64,000 nucleotides of DNA from Devosia insulae DS-56 (GTDB lineage Bacteria > Pseudomonadota > Alphaproteobacteria > Rhizobiales > Devosiaceae): positions 1 to 64,000 of the forward strand of contig NZ_LAJE02000285.1 in assembly GCF_000970465.2 (NCBI RefSeq), read 5' to 3'. Positions 44,046 through 52,812 of this stretch are shown piece after piece. The stretch's first letter is position 1, and each line of letters opens with the position of its first letter. The translations under genes and the position numbers were made by a program. The notes beneath the pieces are model-generated. The model saw only the letters and a list, made by a program, of their open reading frames with translations, was not told the origin of the DNA and searched no databases.

Positions 44046-44309
44046 TTACTGGCGAGCCGACGGCGGGTACTTGCCGTTGGCATAGCCGAGGAAGATGCCG
44101 GCGATGATGCCGAGCACCAGGCCGGCGCCAATCAGCATGATTCCAGGGCCTACGGCGCCACCGATCGCTTCCGGGCTGGCGTTCGGACCGAATGCCGTCA
44201 GCAGCGGCCCCAGGATGGCGCCGATAAGCCCAAGCCCCATCAGCATGATGGCGCCGAAGAGCAGCTTGCTCCCGACATTGACCGAGAACGGATCCGGATG
44301 CTCTGCCAT
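44046..44309 (-). CDS. Small two-span membrane protein, hypothetical
   Basis: An 87-aa protein with two predicted membrane helices (about residues 14-38, KLLFGAIMLMGLGLIGAILG, and 52-74, PGIMLIGAGLVLGIIAGIFL) and short soluble ends. No family recognised. An SD-like GAGGGGG lies about 9 nt before the ATG. It ends 25 nt from zntR in convergent orientation, and the palindrome GCTTCCCGGGAAGC (44029-44042) between them may terminate both. It lies downstream of the metH operon, separated by 104 nt. Confidence 0.65.
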   Translation of the reverse strand: MAEHPDPFSVNVGSKLLFGAIMLMGLGLIGAILGPLLTAFGPNASPEAIGGAVGPGIMLIGAGLVLGIIAGIFLGYANGKYPPSARQ

Positions 44310-44413
44310 TAGCCACGCCCCCTCAAGCGCACAGTCTCCGCCACCAATGGTGGCAGCACTGGCAGCTTAGCGCGGCGTCGTCTTACTGCAAGTAATACTG
44401 AGGTTTGGCGTGG

Positions 44414-44731
44414 CTAGGCTTGCCAGGCGAGCACGGTGTTGCCGGCGCGGCAGAAACTGACGCCGAGCTGACCGGAGTCGCCGATCCAGCTGTGGGTTTC
44501 GCCGTCGCGGCTGAGGGTATGACCGGCGCGGCGCAACTCGGCGACGATCATGCCGACCTGGTTTTGCCAGTCGCGCGTCTCCGGCACCGTCGCCAGCCGC
44601 GAACGGATCGCGGCCTGCTGCGCGTTGAGCCGCTCGGCCCGCTCGGTCGCGTCGAGCGCCAGCAGCGCGGCGCGGCTGATCGGGTGGATATCGTCGGCCG
44701 CGGGCCGGATGAACAGATCAAGCGCGGCCAT
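44414..44731 (-). CDS. Hypothetical protein, third gene of the metH operon
   Basis: A 105-aa soluble protein, [20 protein letters not shown], rich in Ala, Arg and Leu, helical in the middle (RAERLNAQQAAIRSRLATVP) and ending SFCRAGNTVLAWQA. I do not recognise a family. Its ATG shares a base with the stop of the COG0523-like gene upstream (TGATG), so it is translationally coupled to it and probably to metH. No membrane helix or signal. A single Cys near the end could bind metal, but that is speculation. Confidence 0.6.
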   Translation of the reverse strand: MAALDLFIRPAADDIHPISRAALLALDATERAERLNAQQAAIRSRLATVPETRDWQNQVGMIVAELRRAGHTLSRDGETHSWIGDSGQLGVSFCRAGNTVLAWQA

Positions 44732-45105
44732 CAGACCACCTCCGCCAGATGAAAGTTGCGGGCCACGGTGAAATCGCGGAGCCCGAAGGCCGGGAGCTTG
44801 CCGGGAACGATGGCGTCGGCGACAGCCGTACGATCTTCGACGTCGGTGGCGTCCACCACGACCCGCACGAACGGCTCAGCCATGCCGAGCCGCACCTTTT
44901 CCTGCAGCTCGAACAGCAGCACCCGCACATTGCCGCGGCTCTCGCAGGCAATGCATTCGGCGCCGGGTTCGTGCGCGTGCAGTGGTGGATCGAGATGCAC
45001 CACGGCCGTGTCTCGACCGCCGAAGCGGCCGAGGGCCGCCTTATCGGTGACCACAGTCACCGGCACGGACGTGGCGCGGCGGGCGAACGGGGCAGGGGAG
45101 GTCAT
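44731..45105 (-). CDS. COG0523/CobW-like small protein lacking Walker A, coupled to metH
   Basis: A 124-aa protein whose order resembles a trimmed COG0523 (CobW/P47K) GTPase. [14 protein letters not shown] stands where the P-loop GxxGxGKT would be but lacks it. [18 protein letters not shown] (C51, C54) resembles the COG0523 CxCC..RxDL region, and [17 protein letters not shown] resembles the RVVIETTGLADP region. GTP binding is therefore unlikely. COG0523 members insert or chaperone zinc or cobalamin. Its ATG overlaps the metH stop by four bases, and MetH needs both zinc and B12. The homology is by eye and moderate. Confidence 0.45.
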   Translation of the reverse strand: MTSPAPFARRATSVPVTVVTDKAALGRFGGRDTAVVHLDPPLHAHEPGAECIACESRGNVRVLLFELQEKVRLGMAEPFVRVVVDATDVEDRTAVADAIVPGKLPAFGLRDFTVARNFHLAEVV

Positions 45106-48100
45106 ACGGCCTCCTTGTCCGAGCTCGGGATGTAGTTGAGGATTGGCCCGAGCCAGCGCTCCACTTCGCGGATCGCCATGCCCTTGCGCCGGGCATAGTC
45201 CTCGACCTGGTCACGTTCCACCTTGGCGACGCCGAAATAGAAGCTCTCGGGATGGCTCAAATACATGCCAGACACCGACGAGCCCGGCCACATGGCGTAA
45301 CTCTCGGTCAGTTCGACGCCGATGCGCTGCTTGGCGTTGAGCAGATGGAACAGCGTCGTCTTCTCGGTATGGTCGGGCTGCGCCGGATAGCCCGGGGCCG
45401 GGCGGATGCCCTGGTAGGGTTCGCCGATCATCTCGTTGGGCGCGAAGGTTTCCGCGGCGCCATAGCCCCAGAACTCCTTGCGCACCCGCTCGTGCATCAG
45501 TTCGGCGAAGGCCTCGGCGAAGCGGTCGGCCAGCGCCTTGATCAGGATCGACGAATAGTCGTCGTTCCGCCGTTCGAAGCGCTCGGCGATGATGTTCTCC
45601 TCGAGCCCAGCCGTCACGACGAAGCCGCCCAGATAGTCGGGGATGCCCTCGGGCGCGACGAAATCGGCCAGAGCCATGTGCGGCTTGCCGCCGGTCTTTG
45701 AAAGCTGCTGGCGCAGGGTGAAGAAGGTCGCCAACTGGTCCTTGCGGTCGGCATCGGTATAGAGCCGGATATCGTCGCCGACCTGGTTGGCGTGCCAGAA
45801 ACCGATCACTGCCTTGGGGCGGAACCAGTTCTTCTGGATTACTTCCTTCAGCATCTTCTGCGCGTCGTCCCAGAGCTGGCGCGCCGCCGGACCCTGTTTC
45901 TCATCCTCGAGGATGGCCGGGAAGCGGCCCTTCAGCTCCCAAGCCTGGAAGAACGGGGTCCAGTCGATGTAGCGCGCGATCTCGGCAAGGTCGTAGTTCT
46001 CGAACACCCGGGTGCCGAGGAAGCTCGGCTTGGGCGGCACGTAGCCATCCCATCTCGGCTGGAAGCGGTTGGCGCGGGCAGTGGCCAGCGAGGTGCGCTG
46101 CTTTTCCGCCTCGCTCTGCCGGTGCTTCTCGGCCAGCCGCTCATACTCGGCCTTCACGTCCTGGACGTAAGCCGGGCGCTGCTCCTCGGACAGCAGCGAC
46201 GACACGACGCCCACGGCGCGGCTGGCGTCGTGCACGTGCACGGTCGGGCCGCCATGGTACTGCGGGTGGATCTTCACCGCGGTATGGACGCGCGAGGTGG
46301 TAGCGCCACCGATCAACAGCGGCACGTGGAAGCCTTCGCGCTCCATCTCGGAGGCGACATGCACCATCTCGTCGAGCGAAGGGGTGATGAGGCCACTGAG
46401 CCCGATGACGTCGACATTCTCGGCCTTCGCCACCTCGAGGATCTTGGCCGTCGGCACCATGACGCCGAGGTCGATGATCTCGTAGTTGTTGCAGCTCAAA
46501 ACCACGCCGACGATGTTCTTGCCGATATCGTGCACATCGCCCTTCACCGTTGCCATCAGCACCTTGCCGGCGCTGCGGCGGCCGGTGGCGTTGCCATCGG
46601 CATTCTTCTCCGCCTCCATGAAGGGGAGAAGGTGGGCAACGGCCTGCTTCATGACGCGGGCGGATTTCACCACCTGCGGCAGGAACATCTTGCCGGAACC
46701 GAACAGGTCGCCGACCACGCTCATGCCGGCCATCAGCGGGCCTTCGATGACGTGCAGCGGCCGCGCCGAGGCCAGCCGGGCTTCCTCGGTATCGGCGTCG
46801 ATGAACTCGGTGATGCCGTTGACCAGCGCATGTGAAATGCGCTCGGCCACGGGCTTGGTCCGCCAGGTCAGGTCCTTGGCCTTCTGCTCGCCACCGGCCT
46901 GGCCCTTGAACTGCTCGGCGATCTCCAGCAGCCGCTCGGTCGAATCCGCCCGGCGATTGAAGATCACATCCTCGCAGGCCTCGCGCAGCTTCGGCTCCAG
47001 CGTGTCATAGACCGCCAGCTGGCCGGCATTGACGATGCCCATGTCCATCCCCGCCTGGATGGCGTGATAGAGGAAAACCGAGTGCATGGCCTCACGCACC
47101 GGCTCATTGCCGCGGAAGGAGAAGCTGAGGTTGCTGACGCCGCCGGAAATATGTGCGTGCGGAAGGGTTTGCCGGATGGTCCTCGTCGCTTCGATGAAGG
47201 CGATGCCATAGCCGACATGCTCCTCGATGCCGGTGGCGACGGCGAAGATGTTGGGGTCGAAGACGATATCCTCGGGCGGAAAGCCGACTTCCTCGGTCAG
47301 GAGCTTATAGGCCTTCGAGCAGATCTCGACCTTGCGCTCATAGGTATCGGCCTGACCCTGTTCATCGAACGCCATCACCACCACGGCGGCGCCGTAGCTA
47401 CGCACCAGCCGGGCGGTCTCGAGGAACTTCTCGACGCCTTCCTTCATGGAAATGGAGTTGACCAGCGCCTTGCCCTGCACGCATTTCAGCCCCGCCTCGA
47501 TCACCTCGAACTTCGAGCTATCGATCATCACCGGCACGCGGGCGATATCGGGTTCGGCGGCGAGCAGGTTCAGGAACTCGACCATCACTTTCTGGCTGTC
47601 GAGCAGGCCCTCGTCGACGTTGATGTCGATGACCTGGGCGCCGTTCTGCACCTGGTCGCGCGCCACTTCGAGCGCGGCGGTGTAATCGCCGGCGGTGATG
47701 AGCTTGCGGAACTTGGCGGAGCCCGTGACATTGGTGCGCTCGCCGATGTTCACGAACGGAATGTCTCCCGTCAGCGTGAACGGCTCGAGCCCGCTCAGCC
47801 GCAGGAAGGTCGGCACCTCGGGGATCTTGCGCGGCTTGTACTTTCCGACCGCTTCCTTGATCGCCCGGATGTGGTCCGGGGTCGAACCGCAGCAGCCGCC
47901 GACGATGTTGAGGAAGCCATCCCGCGCAAAACCCTCGAGCTGGCGGGCCATGAATTCCGGCGTTTCGTCGTAGCCGCCGAATTCGTTGGGTAAGCCCGCA
48001 TTGGGGTAGGCGCAGATCAGCGTATCGGCGACATCGGAGAGCTCGTTGATATGGGCGCGCATGGCATTGGCGCCGAGCGCGCAATTGAGCCCGATGGTGA

Positions 48101-48866
48101 AGGGCTTGGCGTGCCGCACCGAGTACCAGAACGCCGTCGGTGTCTGGCCGCTCAGCGTGCGGCCGCTGAGGTCGGTGATGGTGCCGGAGATCATCACCGG
48201 CAACTCGTTGCCGCGCTCTTCGAAGATGCGCTGCGCCGCAAAGATACCGGCCTTGGTGTTGAGTGTGTCGGTGATGGTCTCGAACAGCAGGAGGTCTGCG
48301 CCACCGTCGATCAGCCCGTTAATCTGCTCGGCATAGCCTCTGACGATCTCGTCGAAGGTGATCGCCCGGTGCCCCGGGGAGTTGACGTCCGTCGACATCG
48401 ACGCCGTCTTGTTCAGCGGCCCGAGCGCGCCTGCCACAAAGCGCCGCTTCCCATCAATGTCGAAGGCCTGTTGCGCCGCCTCGCGCGCCAGCCGGGCGCC
48501 CTCGACATTGAGCTCATAGGCGAGCGCCTGCATGCCGTAATCGGCCATGACGATGTCGGTGGAGGAGAAGGTGTTGGTCTCCACCATGTCGGCGCCGGCA
48601 AGATAGTATTGCAGGTGGATGGCCCGGATCGCATCGGGCTGGGTCAGGTTGAGCAGGTCGTTATTGCCCCTGACATCCTTGTGCCAATCCTTGAAGCGCT
48701 CGCCGCGATAGGCGGCTTCGTCGAGCTTCAGCTGCTGAATCATGGTGCCCATGGCGCCATCGAGGATCAGGATGCGTTCGGAGGCCGCCTGGGTAAGGGC
48801 TGCCCGCACCTCCTCGCCCTTGGGCAAGGAATTTCTATCGATCTCAATGTGTTGAGCTTCAGTCAT
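45102..48866 (-). CDS. metH: Cobalamin-dependent methionine synthase
   Basis: A 1254-aa enzyme that methylates homocysteine using methyltetrahydrofolate and B12. The order is an N-terminal homocysteine domain (zinc ligands in GLNCALGA and [14 protein letters not shown]), the pterin-binding domain ([18 protein letters not shown]), the cap and B12 domain with [12 protein letters not shown] (near residue 778; the His coordinates cobalt), and the SAM-binding activation domain ([15 protein letters not shown]). Length is full. The start is the ATG at 48866 with GGAAAG upstream; an in-frame TTG at 48881 is less likely. Two small genes follow with overlapping starts. A perfect palindrome lies 65 nt upstream. 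Confidence 0.97.
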   Translation of the reverse strand: MTEAQHIEIDRNSLPKGEEVRAALTQAASERILILDGAMGTMIQQLKLDEAAYRGERFKDWHKDVRGNNDLLNLTQPDAIRAIHLQYYLAGADMVETNTFSSTDIVMADYGMQALAYELNVEGARLAREAAQQAFDIDGKRRFVAGALGPLNKTASMSTDVNSPGHRAITFDEIVRGYAEQINGLIDGGADLLLFETITDTLNTKAGIFAAQRIFEERGNELPVMISGTITDLSGRTLSGQTPTAFWYSVRHAKPFTIGLNCALGANAMRAHINELSDVADTLICAYPNAGLPNEFGGYDETPEFMARQLEGFARDGFLNIVGGCCGSTPDHIRAIKEAVGKYKPRKIPEVPTFLRLSGLEPFTLTGDIPFVNIGERTNVTGSAKFRKLITAGDYTAALEVARDQVQNGAQVIDINVDEGLLDSQKVMVEFLNLLAAEPDIARVPVMIDSSKFEVIEAGLKCVQGKALVNSISMKEGVEKFLETARLVRSYGAAVVVMAFDEQGQADTYERKVEICSKAYKLLTEEVGFPPEDIVFDPNIFAVATGIEEHVGYGIAFIEATRTIRQTLPHAHISGGVSNLSFSFRGNEPVREAMHSVFLYHAIQAGMDMGIVNAGQLAVYDTLEPKLREACEDVIFNRRADSTERLLEIAEQFKGQAGGEQKAKDLTWRTKPVAERISHALVNGITEFIDADTEEARLASARPLHVIEGPLMAGMSVVGDLFGSGKMFLPQVVKSARVMKQAVAHLLPFMEAEKNADGNATGRRSAGKVLMATVKGDVHDIGKNIVGVVLSCNNYEIIDLGVMVPTAKILEVAKAENVDVIGLSGLITPSLDEMVHVASEMEREGFHVPLLIGGATTSRVHTAVKIHPQYHGGPTVHVHDASRAVGVVSSLLSEEQRPAYVQDVKAEYERLAEKHRQSEAEKQRTSLATARANRFQPRWDGYVPPKPSFLGTRVFENYDLAEIARYIDWTPFFQAWELKGRFPAILEDEKQGPAARQLWDDAQKMLKEVIQKNWFRPKAVIGFWHANQVGDDIRLYTDADRKDQLATFFTLRQQLSKTGGKPHMALADFVAPEGIPDYLGGFVVTAGLEENIIAERFERRNDDYSSILIKALADRFAEAFAELMHERVRKEFWGYGAAETFAPNEMIGEPYQGIRPAPGYPAQPDHTEKTTLFHLLNAKQRIGVELTESYAMWPGSSVSGMYLSHPESFYFGVAKVERDQVEDYARRKGMAIREVERWLGPILNYIPSSDKEAV

Positions 48867-48930
48867 CGCTCGACTTTCCAACGTCTGTCACGCCAAACTG
48901 CGTTCACCGCCGGCACACTCGCATGGCGGG

Positions 48931-48950
48931 ATATAAAGATATCTTTATAT
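48931..48950 (-). promoter_or_regulatory. Perfect 20-bp palindromic operator upstream of metH
   Basis: ATATAAAGATATCTTTATAT is an exact palindrome and an A/T island in GC-rich surroundings. Methionine-cycle genes of many Proteobacteria are controlled by ArsR-family SahR-type regulators that recognise AT-rich palindromes of this kind. Whether this site fits the alphaproteobacterial consensus must be checked. It lies 65 nt before metH and 124 nt before the divergent hydrolase, so it could control either or both. Confidence 0.65.
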
Positions 48951-49005
48951 GAGTGCCGACCGCCCGGCAAGCAAGCCCGTTTCTGCTCTTGGTGGGGTGG
49001 AAGAA

Positions 49006-49044
49006 CGTTCTCCCTGGGGAGAACGAAACCGTTCCCCCGGGAAC
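49006..49044 (+). other. Two adjacent hairpins before the alpha/beta hydrolase
   Basis: CGTTCTCCC (49006-49014) pairs with GGGAGAACG (49017-49025). Directly after, GTTCCC (49031-49036) pairs with GGGAAC (49039-49044). Both share the GTTC...GAAC edges. They end 29 nt before the ATG at 49074 and could form a leader structure or be a degenerate repeat. Confidence 0.45.
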
Positions 49045-49073
49045 CGGAACAATCGATCAGGACTTTCCGTCTC

Positions 49074-49769
49074 ATGACAACGCCGATCCTCCTCGTTCCC
49101 GGCCTCAACTGCACCGCCGAGATCTATGCCCATCAGGTGCCGGCACTATGGCAGTTCGGGCCGGTGACCATAGCCAACCACACCGAAGGCAGCTCGATGC
49201 GGGAGATCGCGGCATCAATCCTCCGCGATGCGCCGCCCGAATTTGCCCTCGTCGGCTTTTCGATGGGCGGCTACCTGGCGTTCGAGATGTTGCGGCAGGC
49301 GAGGGGGCGGGTGCTGAAGCTGGCGCTGCGCGACACCTCGGCGCGAGCCGAGACGCCTGAGGGGGCCGAGAAACGGCGCGCCGCCATTGCGTTGACAGAG
49401 CAAGGGAAGTTCAACCTCGCCGTCGCCCAGTCGTTCCCGAACGCCGTCCATCCGGACCATGTCGGCAATGCCGCACTCAAGGCGCTGCATGTGCGCATGG
49501 CCACGGCGAATGGCGGCGAGACCTATATCCGGCAGCAGACCGCCATCATCGGCCGGCCCGACTCTCGTCCAGAGCTCGGCGCCATAGAGGTGCCGACACT
49601 GGTGGTGGTCGGCGACAAGGACGCGATCACCGTTCCCGAGGCCGCTCGCGAGATGGCCGCCGGAATTGCCGACGCCAGGCTCGTCGTGGTGCCGAGGGCA
49701 GGGCACATGGCGCTGGTCGAGCAGCACGCCATCGTTACCGCAGAACTCACGGAATGGACGGCTAAATAG
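49074..49769 (+). CDS. Alpha/beta-hydrolase fold protein
   Basis: A 231-aa hydrolase. The catalytic elements are the nucleophile Ser in ALVGFSMGGYLAFE, the acid Asp in VVVGDKDAITVPE, and the His in VPRAGHMALVEQH. The HG-like loop is LLVPGLNCTA. It is likely an esterase or similar; the substrate is unknown. No SD stands out before the ATG at 49074. It is divergent from metH and shares the intergenic palindrome. Confidence 0.87.
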   Translation: MTTPILLVPGLNCTAEIYAHQVPALWQFGPVTIANHTEGSSMREIAASILRDAPPEFALVGFSMGGYLAFEMLRQARGRVLKLALRDTSARAETPEGAEKRRAAIALTEQGKFNLAVAQSFPNAVHPDHVGNAALKALHVRMATANGGETYIRQQTAIIGRPDSRPELGAIEVPTLVVVGDKDAITVPEAAREMAAGIADARLVVVPRAGHMALVEQHAIVTAELTEWTAK

Positions 49770-49885
49770 CTGGTATTTGAAGCAAATTAACCCGGCCGCA
49801 ACCACGTTGCGGTTCGATGCGATCATCGCCGCACGGCTTTCGGTATGGTGCGGAAATCTCTCGATGGGTTGATCTGGTTTTGGCA

Positions 49886-50917
49886 GTGTTTTCTCGCGAC
49901 CTTCGCGCGGCCGCCCGGCTGCTTGTTCTTGCCGCGCTCGTAGCGCCGGTCCTGGCTGCCTGTGGCAGCGGCGGAGGAGGGGTGCCGCACATCAAGCGCG
50001 CCGCGTTCAGCTCCAAAGAGTTCGGCGTCGCCGTCAGCCCGCGCGTCACCAATGCCAAGAACCCGCCCAAGGGCGGCGGCCGCTACATGGTCGGCAAGCC
50101 CTATACGGTGCGTGGTGAGGTCTACGAGCCGATCGAGAATCCGATCGGCTATGTCGCCTCGGGTGGCGCCTCCTGGTACGGCAACGACTTCCATGGCCGC
50201 CGCACCGCCAATGGCGAGATCTTCTCGGCCACCGCCATCTCCTGCGCCAGCCCGGTACTGCCGCTCCCCAGCTATGTCCGCGTCACCAATGTCGATAACG
50301 GGCGCTCGATTGTCTGCCGGGTCAACGATCGCGGCCCGTACCTGCATGGCCGGGTGATGGATCTGAGCTACCGGACCGCCGAGATCCTGGGCTATGCGGG
50401 CAACGGCGTGGGCAACATCCAGGTACAGTATATCGGCCCGGCGCCGCTCAATGGTGACGACACCCGCATGCTGCTGGCCAGCGTCGATCGGCCGACCCGC
50501 ATGGAGCAGGGGGCTACCCGCCTCGCCATGAACGAAGAGCGTCCGAACCTCATCGGCGGCATCATCGACATGTTCGGCTATGTCGACAGCGGCGCCGCCG
50601 ACCAGGCCATCACCGGTGCACACGCCGCCGCCAACGCCATGGCCACTCGTTCAGGTTCGCTCGAGAACTGGGTGGCGACGGTCGACGAAGACAGGCGCGC
50701 CATCAAGCTGGAGCTCGGCGTATTCGCCGATGCCACGAGGGCCGATGACGTGGCGCTGCAATTCGCCATGCTGGGCGCGGTCGACGAGGATGCGGTGCGC
50801 ATTCCCGGCGCCGATGCCACACGCCTGACACTCACCCATCTTAAGCCCGGGGTGGCGCGAGATGATGTGATGTCGCTCGCCAGGCAACTTGGACTCAAGG
50901 ACCTGGTGCTCTATTAG
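49886..50917 (+). CDS. rlpA: RlpA-family septal lytic transglycosylase, lipoprotein
   Basis: A 343-aa outer-membrane lipoprotein that cleaves denuded peptidoglycan. The signal ends in lipobox LAAC (residue ~26 counted from the GTG at 49886). The double-psi beta-barrel has GGASWYGNDFHGRRTANGE with the conserved Asp/His residues, and VRVTNVDNGRSIVCRVNDRG, then GRVMDLSYRTAEILG. The C-terminal ~90 residues probably form a SPOR-like domain. I place the start at GTG 49886, which gives a normal lipoprotein signal. Upstream in-frame starts (49817) are possible but would make a poor signal. dacA follows 34 nt later. Confidence 0.85.
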   Translation: MFSRDLRAAARLLVLAALVAPVLAACGSGGGGVPHIKRAAFSSKEFGVAVSPRVTNAKNPPKGGGRYMVGKPYTVRGEVYEPIENPIGYVASGGASWYGNDFHGRRTANGEIFSATAISCASPVLPLPSYVRVTNVDNGRSIVCRVNDRGPYLHGRVMDLSYRTAEILGYAGNGVGNIQVQYIGPAPLNGDDTRMLLASVDRPTRMEQGATRLAMNEERPNLIGGIIDMFGYVDSGAADQAITGAHAAANAMATRSGSLENWVATVDEDRRAIKLELGVFADATRADDVALQFAMLGAVDEDAVRIPGADATRLTLTHLKPGVARDDVMSLARQLGLKDLVLY

Positions 50918-50951
50918 TTTGAGAGCGGTCGAGTTCTGACCGCGATCGGGG

Positions 50952-52109
50952 TTGAGATTGCGGAATTTTGGCCTGAAACTCCTGGTCGCGCTGTTCGCCG
51001 TCTGCTGGACGGCTTCCGCACACGCGCAGGATTTCGACACCAAAGCGCCGTTCGCCGTGCTGATGGACTACGAGTCCGGCACGATCCTGTTCAACAAGGC
51101 AGGGGACGAGCAGCTCGAACCCGCCAGCATGGCCAAGCTGATGACGCTGGCCGTGGTGTTCGACCAGCTGCAGTCAAAGAAGCTCCAGCCCACCGACGAG
51201 TTCTTCATTTCCGAGCATGCCTGGCGCGATGGCGGCGCCTCCTCGGGCGGCTCGACCATGTTTGCCGAGCTGAACTCAAAAATCCCGGTGATGGATCTGG
51301 TCCGCTCGGTGATCATCCAGTCCGGCAACGACGCGGCGATCGCGCTGGCCGAGGGCATTGCCGGAAGCGAGCTGAGCTTCGCCCAGATGATGAACCAGCT
51401 GGGCAAGGAGATCGGGCTCAGCGGCTCGAACTTCGTCAACTCGACAGGTTTGCCCGATCCGGCGCAGTTCTCGACCGCCCGCGACCTCGCGACCATCGCC
51501 CGCTTCATCATCGCGCAGTTCCCGGAATACTACCCGATCTTCTCGGAGAAGGAGTTCACCTGGAACAAGATCCGCCAGATGAACCGCAACTCGCTGCTCG
51601 AGATCGGCATCGGCGTCGATGGGCTGAAGACCGGCCACACCGAGGCCGCCGGCTATGGCGAGGTGGTTTCGACCGCCGCCACCGGCCGCCGCCTGATCGC
51701 CGTGCTGCATGGGCTCAAATCGATGACCGAGCGTACCGAAGAGGCGCGCAAGCTCGTCACCTGGGGCACTCGCGGCTTCGAGCTGATCCCGGTGTTCCCG
51801 GAAGGCTCTGCCATCTCGCATGCTGATGTCTATGGCGGCAGCGCCGGGCAGGTGTCGCTGGTCGGCAAGGGCAGCATCGACCTGTTCCTGCCCAAGGGCG
51901 CGCAGAACTGCCCACAGGCCACCGTCACCTACAAAGCGCCGATCCGCCCGCCTGTGCAGAAGGGCGATCAACTGGCCCAGCTCAATGTCATGTGCAACGG
52001 CGCTGTGGTACAGGTCACCCCGCTCTACGCGGGCGAGGACGTCGCCGACGGCGACATCGTCCGCAAGGCGACCGACGCGCTCAAGGAACTGGCGCTCGGC
52101 TGGTTGTAA
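50952..52109 (+). CDS. dacA: D-alanyl-D-alanine carboxypeptidase (PBP5/6 type)
   Basis: A 385-aa periplasmic serine D,D-peptidase that trims peptidoglycan stem peptides. The signal peptide is residues 1-25 (ASAHAQ). Active-site motifs are S59-M-A-K62, SGN (about residue 124) and KTG (about 226). The C-terminal domain ends in an amphipathic helix (KATDALKELALGWL), a membrane anchor. The start TTG at 50952 (or TTG 50958) is needed to include the whole signal. Linked with rlpA upstream and tmk downstream (18 nt). Confidence 0.93.
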   Translation: MRLRNFGLKLLVALFAVCWTASAHAQDFDTKAPFAVLMDYESGTILFNKAGDEQLEPASMAKLMTLAVVFDQLQSKKLQPTDEFFISEHAWRDGGASSGGSTMFAELNSKIPVMDLVRSVIIQSGNDAAIALAEGIAGSELSFAQMMNQLGKEIGLSGSNFVNSTGLPDPAQFSTARDLATIARFIIAQFPEYYPIFSEKEFTWNKIRQMNRNSLLEIGIGVDGLKTGHTEAAGYGEVVSTAATGRRLIAVLHGLKSMTERTEEARKLVTWGTRGFELIPVFPEGSAISHADVYGGSAGQVSLVGKGSIDLFLPKGAQNCPQATVTYKAPIRPPVQKGDQLAQLNVMCNGAVVQVTPLYAGEDVADGDIVRKATDALKELALGWL

Positions 52110-52127
52110 GTTCGGGAATGCAAAGCA

Positions 52128-52811
52128 ATGCTCGATGTGCCGGCGAAGCCCGCCGCCCGTTTCATCACCTTTGAGGGCGGCGAAGGCGTCGGCAAGTCGA
52201 CGCAGGTCAAACGCCTGCTGGTGCGGCTGAACCGCATGGATATCGAAGCTGTCCGCACCCGTGAACCCGGCGGCACCCCCAAGGCCGAAGCCGTTCGCGC
52301 CTTCATCCTGCAGGGGCGCTCCGAGAGCTGGGGCGCCGGGGCCGAGGCGGTGCTGTTCGCTGCCGCCCGCTACGATCACGTCAGCTCGCTCATCGCCCCC
52401 AGCCTCAATAGCGGCAAGTGGGTGATCTCCGACCGCTTCCACGATTCGACCCGCGCCTATCAGGGGCTGACCGGTGGGGTCGACGACAAGCTGATCCGCG
52501 GCCTCGAGACGCTGGCGCTCGACGGGCACCAGCCCGACATCACCTTTATCCTCGACATGGACCCCGCCGTCGCCTTCGCACGGGTCAATAACCGCGAGAT
52601 CGAGAAGGCGCTGGCCGAAACCGGCGACCGCTTCGAGAAGGAAGACCTCGAGTGGCACCGCCGCCTGCGGCAGGCCTTCCTCGCCATCGGCAAGGCCAAC
52701 CCGGAGCGTTGCGTGGTGTTGCCGGCCGGCCAATCGGAAGATGCGCTGGAGCAGGAGATCTGGGATACGCTGAACCGGCGCTTCCCCGAGCTCGAGGCAA
52801 AGGCCGGCTGA
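52128..52811 (+). CDS. tmk: Thymidylate kinase
   Basis: A 227-aa kinase that phosphorylates dTMP to dTDP. The P-loop is FEGGEGVGKSTQ, the DR(F/Y) motif is SDRFHDSTRAYQG, and the LID region follows ERFEKEDLE. Length is normal. It is in a run with dacA (18 nt upstream) and holB (1 nt gap), as in other alphaproteobacteria. The stop TGA is followed at once by the TTG start of holB. Confidence 0.96.
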   Translation: MLDVPAKPAARFITFEGGEGVGKSTQVKRLLVRLNRMDIEAVRTREPGGTPKAEAVRAFILQGRSESWGAGAEAVLFAAARYDHVSSLIAPSLNSGKWVISDRFHDSTRAYQGLTGGVDDKLIRGLETLALDGHQPDITFILDMDPAVAFARVNNREIEKALAETGDRFEKEDLEWHRRLRQAFLAIGKANPERCVVLPAGQSEDALEQEIWDTLNRRFPELEAKAG

Positions 52812-52812
52812 A

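Noticed and set aside
49039-49073. EcfG-type general-stress promoter (GGAAC-N17-CGTC) before the alpha/beta hydrolase
   Set aside because: The -10 lies only a few bases from the ATG and differs from CGTT, so it would leave no room for a ribosome site.
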